A stretch of 15,643 bases of DNA, from NCBI GenBank assembly GCA_036401335.1, contig DASWVC010000205.1, forward strand, positions 1 through 15,643, given 5' to 3'. This document shows, one piece after another, positions 6,519 to 13,803 of this stretch. Origin of the DNA: DASWVC01 sp036401335 (lineage in GTDB: Bacteria; Verrucomicrobiota; Verrucomicrobiia; Chthoniobacterales; JAFAMB01). How positions within the stretch are numbered: the stretch's first letter is position 1; each line of letters opens with the position of its first letter. A model generated the notes under the pieces. The model did not search any database and had not been told where the DNA came from. It worked only from the letters and a program-made list of their open reading frames with translations. The position numbers were made by a program, and so were the translations under genes.

Positions 6519-7909
6519 CTTAGGAAAGAATCGACTTCATCGATGTACAACTTGAACGGATCCGGCATCGGCAGGTAATCCTGCCCGTCCAAGGCCACGG
6601 AATCCCAATTGATGATGTAGGGAAGGTCGCGTTCCTGAAAGGTTTGCACCGCGCGGGATCGCCCGGAAGCACGGGTGTTCGCTGGAGGAACGAAAGTGGC
6701 TTCTTCCCGGCGGACGCTGGCATTGAATTCACCGATGGCCTTGGCGGGGGTAAGCGCAAAAAAGAGGCCCCGTTCCGGATTGATGTTGTGGTATTCAAGG
6801 TCGAGGCTCTGCAACCACGGGTCCTGCCAGCTGAGGTCTTGTTCTTCCATGAACATGGTGAGCAGGTACCGCTTGGAGATCCAGTCCACGCCGCCAATCA
6901 AGAGCTCGGGCTTGTTTCGGATCGCGTCCAGGGTGAAGCCCCAGCTGTCCAGGATCCAGTCCGTCTCTTCGTCCTGGCCCGCCAGGTAGCGTTGCGCCTG
7001 CTCCAGAAACTGGTATTGGATCTCCAGTGCATCCTGCCGGGAGCCATCGTCCATTTCCACCAGCCATTTGCCGTCCGGATCCCGGGAAATCTCACGGGTT
7101 GCCAGCACGGCATCGCGCAAGGCCAGGCCCCGGGGCAGCAGGTCCTCTTCCAACAACGTAAGGATGCAGACGGTCGTGCCGACCTTGAGCGCCGTGGCGA
7201 AAGGGCTCATGTTGGAGTCCCCGATCAGAAGGTGCAGCCGCCGGTATTTTCGGTAGTCAGCCAGGGGTTCATCCCGCGCATTGATAATGGCACGGTTGAA
7301 CTGCACCCACTGGTAGATGTCGTTCACGATGTGGTCAGCCCGCTGGCTGATCTGGAACGCCACCTGGCCTGGACGGTCCGGCAACTCAAAGTCGAACGCC
7401 AGCGGGTTTGCCTGACCAACCCGGCCTGCGCCGGTGTAGATCTGCCGGGTCGCGAGAAACGCCAGCAATGACCCGAGGATCTCCGGGGTAAACTGCGCCT
7501 CCCGACGCATCAGGTAATTCTCGTGACACCCGAACGTTGCCCCCGTGTGGTGGTCGATGTTGTTTTTTAGAAAGGCGACCTGATCGGCCACGCCCAGTTC
7601 CCGTAGACCCCGCTGCAGCAGGTTGTCTCCCGCAAGGTCATAGGCCACCAAGTCACGAAGGGCCAAGCTTTCCGGAGAGGAGTATTCCAGGTGGCCCATG
7701 TCGAGGTACAACCGTCCTCCATTCAGCAGAAAACCGCCATTGCCGGGCGGTTCCTCGTAGTCACGGTAATGCAAATCGATGGCGCCAACCTTGCATTTGC
7801 GGAAGAGGTAGTTCTTTACCTTGACCGGCCAAGCATCTGCCTGACTTTGCGCCTGATCTTCCGCGATCAGACAGCCGTACTCCGTTTCCAGGCCAACGAT
7901 GCGATTCAT
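6515..7909 (-). CDS. pafA: PafA/Dop-family Pup (UBact)-protein ligase homologue
   Basis: This 464-residue enzyme belongs to the PafA/Dop carboxylate-amine ligase family, related to glutamine synthetase. PafA couples the C-terminal glutamate of Pup to lysines of target proteins; Dop deamidates or removes Pup. Visible motifs are GLETEYG (6-12, with E8 and E10 for Mg-ATP), NGGRLYLDMG (63-72, D70 the catalytic aspartate), FLKNNIDHHTGATFGCHENYL (113-133), ISQRADHI (187-194), IINARDEPLADYRKYRRLHLLIGDSN (208-233) and a C-terminal DW-SKR region. The stretch between ETEYG and NGGRLYLD is shorter than in Dop, favouring ligase. Some C-terminal wording (ENLSW-like, WDSV) recalls Dop, so the split is not certain. 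GAGG lies 10 bases before the ATG. No Pup/UBact, Mpa or proteasome gene is in this window. The 3' end overlaps the thioredoxin-fold gene. Confidence 0.88.
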   Translation of the reverse strand: MNRIVGLETEYGCLIAEDQAQSQADAWPVKVKNYLFRKCKVGAIDLHYRDYEEPPGNGGFLLNGGRLYLDMGHLEYSSPESLALRDLVAYDLAGDNLLQRGLRELGVADQVAFLKNNIDHHTGATFGCHENYLMRREAQFTPEILGSLLAFLATRQIYTGAGRVGQANPLAFDFELPDRPGQVAFQISQRADHIVNDIYQWVQFNRAIINARDEPLADYRKYRRLHLLIGDSNMSPFATALKVGTTVCILTLLEEDLLPRGLALRDAVLATREISRDPDGKWLVEMDDGSRQDALEIQYQFLEQAQRYLAGQDEETDWILDSWGFTLDAIRNKPELLIGGVDWISKRYLLTMFMEEQDLSWQDPWLQSLDLEYHNINPERGLFFALTPAKAIGEFNASVRREEATFVPPANTRASGRSRAVQTFQERDLPYIINWDSVALDGQDYLPMPDPFKLYIDEVDSFLR

Positions 7910-7919
7910 GGGGGCTTAA

Positions 7920-7923
7920 CCTC
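7920..7923 (-). promoter_or_regulatory. Ribosome binding site of pafA
   Basis: GAGG on the minus strand lies 10 bases before the ATG of pafA and supports that start. The 125-bp region between the divergent pafA and gltX must hold both promoters; I could not identify convincing -35/-10 pairs. Confidence 0.5.
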
Positions 7924-8007
7924 GGACGAAATGGCGGCAGCGGCAACCGGGAACTTTGCGCGTGCGCGACCCCGATCCCCGCCCGCACCGAAAAAAGGGT
8001 TGCAGCG

Positions 8008-8023
8008 CCGGGTGGCCCGGAGG
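8008..8023 (+). promoter_or_regulatory. gltX Shine-Dalgarno partly within a hairpin
   Basis: GGAGG (8019-8023) is 11 bases before the gltX ATG and supports the start. A perfect hairpin, CCGGG (8008-8012) with CCCGG (8016-8020) and loop TGG, includes the first two bases of that site, so folding could partly mask it. Confidence 0.4.
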
Positions 8024-8034
8024 TTGGTTGCAGG

Positions 8035-9354
8035 ATGAGTTCTGCTGTGCGTGTTCGCTTCGCGCCGTCGCCAACCGGCTACCTGCATGTGGGAGGAGCG
8101 CGGACCGCCCTTTTCAACTGGCTTTATGCCCGGCACCACGGCGGCACGTTCGTGCTTCGCGTAGAGGACACCGACAAATCCCGCGAGCAGGAAGCTGCCG
8201 TCCAGGTCATCTACGATGGCCTGCGCTGGCTGGGACTCGACTGGGATGAAGGCGGTGACAAAGGCGGTCCGTTCGGACCTTACCGCCAGAGCGACCGCGG
8301 CGGCCTTTACCTGCAGTACTTGCGCCTCCTCGAAGCAAACGGCCTGGTCTATGAGGATGCCGGGGCCGTTCGGTTTCGTTCGCCCCGGCACCCGGTGGTG
8401 GTCAACGACGAAGTGTGCGGCCGCATCGAGTTTGATCGGACCTTTGAACCGGACCTGACGATCCGACGGCCGGACGGGTCATGGATTTTCCATTTCGTAA
8501 ACGTCGTTGATGACCTCGAAATGCAGATCACCCACGTGATTCGCGGGGAGGATCACCTCAGCAATACGGCCAAACACATTGAATTGTACCACGCCTTCGG
8601 CCGTCCCCCGCCGCGCTTCGCCCACATCCCCCTGATCCTGAATCAGGATGGGTCCAAGATGAGCAAGCGGGACACCGGCGCCCACGTCGGAACTTACATG
8701 GAACAAGGGTACGCCCCGGAAGCGCTTCGCAATTACCTCTGCCTGCTCGGTTGGTCGCCGAAAGACAACCGCGAAAAGATCGACATCGAAGAGGTGATCG
8801 CCCTTTTTGAGTTGGACAAGATCAACCGGCGGAATGCTGCGTTCGACCCGAACAAATGTTTTTGGTTGAACGGGCAATACGTGCACCAGATGCCGCTGGC
8901 GCGGTTCCACGAGCTCAGCTTGCCGTTCATTCACGCGGCCGGCATTCGCGTGACCGATCAGGGATACCTTTTAGAGGTGCTGGCCATCGTGAAGGAAAAA
9001 GTGAAACTCTTCCGGGAAGTGCCTGAATGGATCAGCTACTTTTTTACCGAAGACTTTTCCTACGATGACGCCAGCCTGACGGAAACCTTGCGCCAGCCGG
9101 GCGCGTCCGAGCGCCTGGCGGAACTCGCCCGGGTGTTCGCGGACACCAATCCGTGGCAGGCGGATGCGCTCGAGGCAGCTCTAAAACGGGTGGCGGCAGG
9201 GGCTGCTCTCAAGGTCGGCGCTTTTGTGCACCCGGCCAGGGTCGCGGTGAGCGGTCGCTCAGTTGGTCCCAGCCTTTACCACATGCTTGAAGTGCTCGGC
9301 CGTGAGCGCGTCCTTGCACGAATGGCGCGGGCCCGGGAACACGTGCTGACCTGA
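8035..9354 (+). CDS. gltX: Glutamyl-tRNA synthetase (compact form)
   Basis: This class I aminoacyl-tRNA synthetase charges tRNA-Glu, and often tRNA-Gln in bacteria that use the amidotransferase route. The HIGH-type motif is HVGG (18-21) in RFAPSPTGYLHVGGART. The KMSKR motif is at 208-212 in NQDGSKMSKRDTG. HVIRGEDHLSNT (167-178) and PEALRNYLCLLGW (228-240) are typical of the family. At 439 residues it is shorter than the usual 465-500. The missing part lies after GLVYEDAG (about 103-110), where most GluRS proteins have about 35-40 extra residues, including the zinc or 'CYC-PEEL' segment. Here the chain goes straight to AVRFRSP. All catalytic motifs are intact, so this is probably a lineage-specific compact form. 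aroE follows after two bases, so the two are very likely co-transcribed. Confidence 0.96.
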   Translation: MSSAVRVRFAPSPTGYLHVGGARTALFNWLYARHHGGTFVLRVEDTDKSREQEAAVQVIYDGLRWLGLDWDEGGDKGGPFGPYRQSDRGGLYLQYLRLLEANGLVYEDAGAVRFRSPRHPVVVNDEVCGRIEFDRTFEPDLTIRRPDGSWIFHFVNVVDDLEMQITHVIRGEDHLSNTAKHIELYHAFGRPPPRFAHIPLILNQDGSKMSKRDTGAHVGTYMEQGYAPEALRNYLCLLGWSPKDNREKIDIEEVIALFELDKINRRNAAFDPNKCFWLNGQYVHQMPLARFHELSLPFIHAAGIRVTDQGYLLEVLAIVKEKVKLFREVPEWISYFFTEDFSYDDASLTETLRQPGASERLAELARVFADTNPWQADALEAALKRVAAGAALKVGAFVHPARVAVSGRSVGPSLYHMLEVLGRERVLARMARAREHVLT

Positions 9355-9356
9355 CC

Positions 9357-10229
9357 ATGATACCGCCGATGCCCGAGCACCCGGCACTACTGCCGCCCGA
9401 CGTGCGCCTGGCGGTGCTCGGCGATCCCATCGCCCATTCGCTTTCGCCCGTGCTGCAGAATGCGGGGCTCGCGGCCCGCGGCTTCCCGTTCCGTTACGGG
9501 CGACTTCAGGTAGCCGAGGCGGAGGTGGGCCAGGTCTTCCAGCAACTGCGCCGCACCTGCCTCGGGTGGAACGTAACGCTGCCGCTTAAGCGGGCGGCCC
9601 TGAACCTTGTCGACGAGGCCGACCACGAGGCCCGGCGACTTGGGGCCGTCAATACCGTGGCGGTCCGCGACGGCGGCCTGATCGGCACCAACACCGATGG
9701 CCGCGGCCTACACCTCGCGTTGGATGAGGCTTTCGGCGCCGGTTGGGAACGGAAACGAATCCTTATCCTTGGTGCCGGCGGCGGCGCGGGCAGCGCGGCT
9801 GCCCGGTACCTGGCGGCAATCGGCGTGCCCTGCCTCCTGTTGGCCAACCGCACCCCGAAAAAGCTGCTCGGCCTGGAGGCGGACCTTGCGCGACATACTC
9901 ACGTCGAGACGTACGGGTGGCAGCACCTGGAAACCGCCTTCGCCGGGGCTGAGTTGATCGTCAACGCGACTTCCGTCGGCCTCAACGGTGCTCCCCTGGA
10001 CTGGGATTCAGGGTGGCTGCGGCCCGACCATACCCTCTTTGACCTCGTTTACCGCGCTGAACCGACGCCGGTGGTCGCCTGGGCGCGTGCGCGCGGCATT
10101 CCCGCCCACGACGGTCTAGCCATGCTGTTCCACCAGGGCGTGCGCGCATTTTCCTGGTGGTTCGGCGACCCGTTGCCGGCAGTGGCCATGCGCCGGGCCT
10201 TGTACGCGGCTGCGGGAAGAGGACAGTAA
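9357..10229 (+). CDS. aroE: Shikimate dehydrogenase
   Basis: AroE reduces 3-dehydroshikimate to shikimate with NADPH in aromatic amino-acid biosynthesis. The 290-residue protein has the substrate motif GDPIAHSLSPVLQN (22-35), with the two shikimate-binding serines S28 and S30. It also has NVTLPLK (72-78) with catalytic K78, GAVNT (96-100), NTDGRG (112-117) with catalytic D114, a glycine-rich NADP loop GAGGGAGSAA (139-148) followed by the NRT-type phosphate-binding NRTPKK (164-169), and DGLAMLFHQG (252-261) with the conserved glutamine Q260. The ATG at 9357 is two bases after the gltX stop; a second ATG at 9369 is possible and would remove four residues. The stop codon lies one base before a pair of 8-bp repeats that begin the next, repeat-bounded unit. 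Confidence 0.96.
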   Translation: MIPPMPEHPALLPPDVRLAVLGDPIAHSLSPVLQNAGLAARGFPFRYGRLQVAEAEVGQVFQQLRRTCLGWNVTLPLKRAALNLVDEADHEARRLGAVNTVAVRDGGLIGTNTDGRGLHLALDEAFGAGWERKRILILGAGGGAGSAAARYLAAIGVPCLLLANRTPKKLLGLEADLARHTHVETYGWQHLETAFAGAELIVNATSVGLNGAPLDWDSGWLRPDHTLFDLVYRAEPTPVVAWARARGIPAHDGLAMLFHQGVRAFSWWFGDPLPAVAMRRALYAAAGRGQ

Positions 10230-10230
10230 C

Positions 10231-10246
10231 GGCGTGTCGGCGTGTC
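10231..10246 (+). repeat. Tandem octamer pair GGCGTGTC x2
   Basis: Two perfect copies of GGCGTGTC stand head to tail one base after the aroE stop. The segment 10233-10246 is the inverted counterpart (13 of 14 bases) of 10730-10743 on the other side of the four-helix-bundle gene. Confidence 0.7.
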
Positions 10247-10281
10247 TTGAACAACTCAAAAATTTCACGTAATTAGGTCGC

Positions 10282-10617
10282 ATGGGCATGGCGAAGCACT
10301 TTCGAGAGCTGGAGGTTTATCAAGGCGCGATGGAATTGGTCACGCGGGTGTTTTTGCTCAGTAAAAAATTTCCTTCGGATGAACGGTTCGGCCTCTCCGA
10401 CCAGGTGCGGCGGTCGCCGCGCTCCGTCTGCGCAAACTTGGCCGAGGCATGGCGCAAACGGCGGTACTGCGCTTCCTTTGTCGCGAAGCTCACCGACGCG
10501 GAGGCGGAAGCCGCTGAAACTCAGGTACACTTGGAGATCGCCTTCCGGAACCGCTAACTCAATCCTGCGGAGTTTGCGGCGCTGGACGACGCGTACGAGA
10601 AGGTCCTTGCCGAGTAG
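10282..10617 (+). pseudogene. Four-helix-bundle protein (23S rRNA intervening-sequence type), interrupted by in-frame TAA
   Basis: The first 91 codons (to 10557) encode the family's typical start: HFRELEVYQGAMELVTRV, then SDQVRRSPRSVCANLAEAWRKRRY, then EAETQVHLEIAFRNR. A TAA at 10555-10557 then stops the frame. In the same frame, without any indel, the next codons read LNPAEFAALDDAYEKVLAE before TAG at 10615-10617. That matches the expected continuation of the family, where a Tyr-Leu usually follows the third helix. A single change of a tyrosine codon (TAC or TAT) to TAA explains this. The protein family forms small helical bundles; members sit in 23S rRNA intervening sequences or serve as DGR accessory proteins, but for solitary genes the function is unknown. 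It is isolated between aroE and pilB and bounded by inverted octamer repeats. A truncated 91-aa product, or readthrough, remains possible. Confidence 0.8.
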
Positions 10618-10633
10618 GTGAGTACGATTGATC

Positions 10634-10662
10634 AGGCGCCCCGCTGGACCTTAAAGGCGCCT
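10634..10662 (+). terminator. Hairpin downstream of the four-helix-bundle gene
   Basis: AGGCGCC (10634-10640) and GGCGCCT (10656-10662) pair perfectly over a 15-base loop, 17 bases past the second stop. There is no T-tract, so termination is only suggested. Confidence 0.3.
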
Positions 10663-10710
10663 CGAGCTCCAGGGACAACGACTACGCAAGTTTAGTCTAC
10701 GGTTTTCTAC

Positions 10711-10743
10711 GCCGATCCGCCGATACCCTGTCACGCCGACACG
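10711..10743 (-). repeat. Octamer-phased GC-rich repeat block, inverted relative to 10231-10246
   Basis: Hexamers GCCGAT (10711, 10719) and GCCGAC (10735) are spaced 8 and 16 bases apart, so they keep an 8-base phase. The last part (10730-10743) is the inverted partner of the tandem octamers after aroE, with one mismatch in 14. The block and its partner bound a unit of about 513 bp containing only the broken four-helix-bundle gene. Confidence 0.6.
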
Positions 10744-10816
10744 TTCTTTCTCCCGCCCGCCCCCCTGCGTTTGCGCTCAGTGCTAAATTGAATTACTTTA
10801 TTATGGTTTTTCTAAC

Positions 10817-12520
10817 ATGCCGCTCCTCGATTCACTCGCCGAGATCGCCCTCACCACCCATTGCCGGGACGTTGAACGGTTCCGCGCAGTGACGCACGAG
10901 GCCGCCGAAGATCAGAAATCGTTTATCCGCACCATTCTCGATGGTAAACTGGTGCATGAAGGCGATTTTCTGCGCGGCGTCGCCCAATGGCTCGAGATCC
11001 CGTGGTGGAATGAGCCCATCACCTCGGTAGCGGCACCTCTGCGTGAAAAGGTTCCGGCCAAGATCGCCCTTCGTTACCACGTGGTTCCGCTGCAGATCAC
11101 CGCAGACGGCATTTGGATTGCCACTTATGATCCATTCGACCTTTTGGCACGGCAGACCCTCGCCGCGACCCTTTCCGAGCGGATCTTTTACGTCATGTCC
11201 ACCCGGACGCAGCTGATTCTGGCCCTGCGCCAGGGCTACGGCATCGGAGCGGAGACGTTCGAAGCCATTCTGGAAGGACGCGAGGGTGAGGAGGATTCTT
11301 CGGAAGTAAAACAGGAAACCAACGTGCTGGACGTTGATGATTCCGAGGCGTCGGTGGTTAAGTTCGTGAACCAGATCCTCCGCGAAGCCCTTGACCAGCG
11401 GGCCACTGACATCCATGTCGAACCGATGGCGGATGACCTTGGCATCCGCTACCGCATCGACGGTGTCCTCCACGAAGTCCCTGTGCCGCCCAACATCCGC
11501 ATGCTCCAGGCATCGGTCATCTCGCGCCTCAAGATCATGGCCCACCTTGACATCGCGGAACGCCGCCTGCCCCAGGACGGCCGCATCAACCTTGAATTGG
11601 ACGGCAAACCGATCGATGTGCGCGTGGCCACCATTCCTTCGGTTGCCGGCGAGAGCGTCAGCCTTCGTTTGCTGGGCCAGGAGCGGTTTACCTTCGACCG
11701 CCTCGGCCTGGATGCCGACGCGCAAATCCGGATTCGCAGCCTTCTGGGTTTGCCCAACGGCATTATTTTGCTCACTGGACCGACTGGCTGCGGCAAGAGC
11801 ACGACGCTCTACACTTTCCTGTCCAATCTAAACACGAAAGAACGTCGGATTGTGACGATCGAGGATCCCGTGGAATACAAGCTGCCCGGGGTTATCCAAA
11901 TTGCCGTCAAGCCGGACATTGACCTCACGTTTGCGAATGGCCTGCGGAGCATCCTCCGCGGCGATCCGAACGTGATCATGGTCGGTGAAATGCGCGACCG
12001 CGAAACGGCCGAAATTGCCATTCGCGGCGCCCTGACCGGCCACTTGGTGTTCAGCACATTGCACACGAATGATGCCATCGGAGGCATCACGCGCTTGGTG
12101 GACATGGGCATCGAACCGTTTCTTGTCGCAAACTCGGTTCGGGCCTTCATTGCGCAGCGATTGGTACGGGTGTTGTGCACCCATTGCAAAAAGCCGGCTG
12201 CCCATCCGCCCACGTACCTTCGCCAGATCGGTTTTCCGACCGCGCATGCGTCCAAGATCTTTGAAGCGGTGGGCTGTGATCACTGCCGTGATACCGGTTA
12301 CGAAGGGCGCGTCGCGATCTTCGAGGTCTGCCTCGTTTCGGCCCCGATGCAGGACCTGGTGACGCAAAGCAAACCGGCTTCCGTGCTTCGCCAACAGGCC
12401 GTCGCGGAAGGAATGCTGCCGTTGCGCCAGTACGGCTGGTCCAAGGTGGCTGAAGGCGTTACCACCATTGAGGAGGTCGTGCGGGTGACGACGGCAGACC
12501 TCGAATTACTGGACGAATAG
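10817..12520 (+). CDS. Type IV pilus assembly / type II secretion ATPase (PilB/GspE family)
   Basis: This cytoplasmic hexameric ATPase powers assembly of a type IV pilus or type II pseudopilus. The 567 residues comprise an N-terminal GspE/PilB domain (about 30-150), a linker, and the ATPase domain. Motifs are Walker A GPTGCGKST (321-329), the Asp box VTIEDPVEY (346-354), Walker B VIMVGEMRD (386-394), and the His box LTGHLVFSTLHTNDA (407-421). Two CxxC pairs (C454/C457 and C487/C490) form the zinc site typical of assembly ATPases and absent from the retraction ATPase PilT. PilB and GspE cannot be separated from sequence alone. The ATG at 10817 has no visible Shine-Dalgarno. The gspF/pilC-type gene starts four bases after the stop, so the two are surely one operon. 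Confidence 0.95.
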   Translation: MPLLDSLAEIALTTHCRDVERFRAVTHEAAEDQKSFIRTILDGKLVHEGDFLRGVAQWLEIPWWNEPITSVAAPLREKVPAKIALRYHVVPLQITADGIWIATYDPFDLLARQTLAATLSERIFYVMSTRTQLILALRQGYGIGAETFEAILEGREGEEDSSEVKQETNVLDVDDSEASVVKFVNQILREALDQRATDIHVEPMADDLGIRYRIDGVLHEVPVPPNIRMLQASVISRLKIMAHLDIAERRLPQDGRINLELDGKPIDVRVATIPSVAGESVSLRLLGQERFTFDRLGLDADAQIRIRSLLGLPNGIILLTGPTGCGKSTTLYTFLSNLNTKERRIVTIEDPVEYKLPGVIQIAVKPDIDLTFANGLRSILRGDPNVIMVGEMRDRETAEIAIRGALTGHLVFSTLHTNDAIGGITRLVDMGIEPFLVANSVRAFIAQRLVRVLCTHCKKPAAHPPTYLRQIGFPTAHASKIFEAVGCDHCRDTGYEGRVAIFEVCLVSAPMQDLVTQSKPASVLRQQAVAEGMLPLRQYGWSKVAEGVTTIEEVVRVTTADLELLDE

Positions 12521-12524
12521 CGTT

Positions 12525-13775
12525 ATGGGGGTATTCCAATACGTGGCAATGAGCCACGACGGGCGCCGCATGTCGGGCGAGATCGAAGCTTTGAGCCGTG
12601 CTGAAGCGTTTCGGAAACTGGACGGCCAGAGGCTTCAGCCCATCACCCTCGAAACCCGCGGCCTGAACGGCGCGGCGCCCACCAAAGCGGCCCCCGAAAA
12701 GGGGACCGCGGAAACGCTTCCGGTGCGCGGCATCCGCCTGTCGCGAAGCCAGATCATCCTTTTCACGGAAGAGATGAGCGACCTGCTCGATGCCGGTCTG
12801 CAACTGGAGCCTGCCCTGCGCGTCATGGAAAACCGGAAGGAACTTTCCAGCCTCAAACAGGTGGCGAGCACCCTCCGGCAGCAGGTGCGGGAAGGCAGTA
12901 GCTTGTCCCGTGCCCTGCGTCAGGTATCCCCGAATTTTGGGGACCTTTACTGCAACCTGGTGACCGCGGGCGAAATCAGTGGTTCGCTGCCACAGTTGCT
13001 CAAGCGACAGGCCGCGTTTCTGGTTACGCTCGATGACCTTCAGAAAAAGGTGGTTTCCGCCTTGATCTACCCGGCGATGATTTCCGTCCTCGGCCTGGGG
13101 CTCGTTTTTCTTTTCCTGACCTACCTGGTCCCGCAGCTTACCTCTCTGTTCGAGAAAACGGGCAAACAGCTGCCATTGGTTACCCGGATGCTCATCGGCA
13201 CGAGCTTTTACTTCTCGCACTATTGGTGGCTGATCCTCGGCACGATTGCTGCCGTGGTAATCGGCTTTTTCCAATACATCCGCACCGCTGGCGGCAAGCG
13301 CTGGTGGCACGAGGCACAACTGAAATTACCGCTTTTCGGACCCGTGCTTAAGGGCCGTTTTTACACCCAGTTTTCGCAGACCATGGCTAACCTGGCCGCC
13401 AACGGCATTCCGCTGCTCACGGGTTTGCAGTTGATGAACAATGCCACCACCAATCTGTACCTCCGTAAACAGATGGAACAGATTGTGGCCATGGTGGGGG
13501 AGGGCGGTTCCTTGTCGCGGGCCATGCAAAAGGTCGGTACGTTTCCGCCCCTGTTCGTCGACATGGTAACCGTGGGTGAACAAACGGGCGACATCGCCAG
13601 GGCACTCGACAAGGTTGGGCTGCGCTACGACAAGGAATTGAACTTGCGCATTCAACGGCTTACCACCCTGATCCAGCCGGCCATCATTTTCGTGATGGCA
13701 GGCATGGTCGGCCTGATCGCCTATTCCATCGTCAACGGCATCATGGACGCTGTGTCGGGATTGGCCCCGCATTAG
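12525..13775 (+). CDS. Type IV pilus / type II secretion inner-membrane platform protein (PilC/GspF family)
   Basis: This polytopic inner-membrane protein forms the assembly platform that the PilB/GspE ATPase turns. It has 416 residues with the standard N-terminal cytoplasmic segment (FQYVAMSHDGRRMSGEI, 4-20). Two GspF domains follow (about 74-201 and 278-403), each with the repeated helical pattern and a 'GE-x-x-G' element (GEISGSL at 149-155; GEQTGDI at 351-357). Membrane segments are at about 182-205, 232-251 and 384-405, with conserved prolines P183 and P203 around the first. Length and topology are normal. It begins four bases after the ATPase stop. No pilin, PilM/N/O or retraction ATPase is visible in the window, so the rest of the system must be encoded elsewhere. 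Confidence 0.95.
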   Translation: MGVFQYVAMSHDGRRMSGEIEALSRAEAFRKLDGQRLQPITLETRGLNGAAPTKAAPEKGTAETLPVRGIRLSRSQIILFTEEMSDLLDAGLQLEPALRVMENRKELSSLKQVASTLRQQVREGSSLSRALRQVSPNFGDLYCNLVTAGEISGSLPQLLKRQAAFLVTLDDLQKKVVSALIYPAMISVLGLGLVFLFLTYLVPQLTSLFEKTGKQLPLVTRMLIGTSFYFSHYWWLILGTIAAVVIGFFQYIRTAGGKRWWHEAQLKLPLFGPVLKGRFYTQFSQTMANLAANGIPLLTGLQLMNNATTNLYLRKQMEQIVAMVGEGGSLSRAMQKVGTFPPLFVDMVTVGEQTGDIARALDKVGLRYDKELNLRIQRLTTLIQPAIIFVMAGMVGLIAYSIVNGIMDAVSGLAPH

Positions 13776-13803
13776 GGTGGGGCGATCCGAATGCCAGCAT
13801 CAC

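Noticed and set aside
7910..8034. A Pup/UBact gene hidden between pafA and gltX
   Set aside because: The gap is only 125 bases and shows no short frame ending in a Gly-Gly-Glu/Gln-type C-terminus; the 118-base gap before pncB likewise has no room for one.
10799..10804. TATTAT as the -10 box of pilB
   Set aside because: It would place the transcript start only a few bases from the ATG, and there is no matching -35.
10832..11725. 297-codon antisense open frame inside the PilB/GspE gene
   Set aside because: It is the shadow of a gene with complete Walker motifs; no domain or signal is seen in the antisense translation.
12459..13319. 286-codon antisense open frame inside the PilC/GspF gene
   Set aside because: Shadow of a confident membrane-protein gene; no recognisable features.
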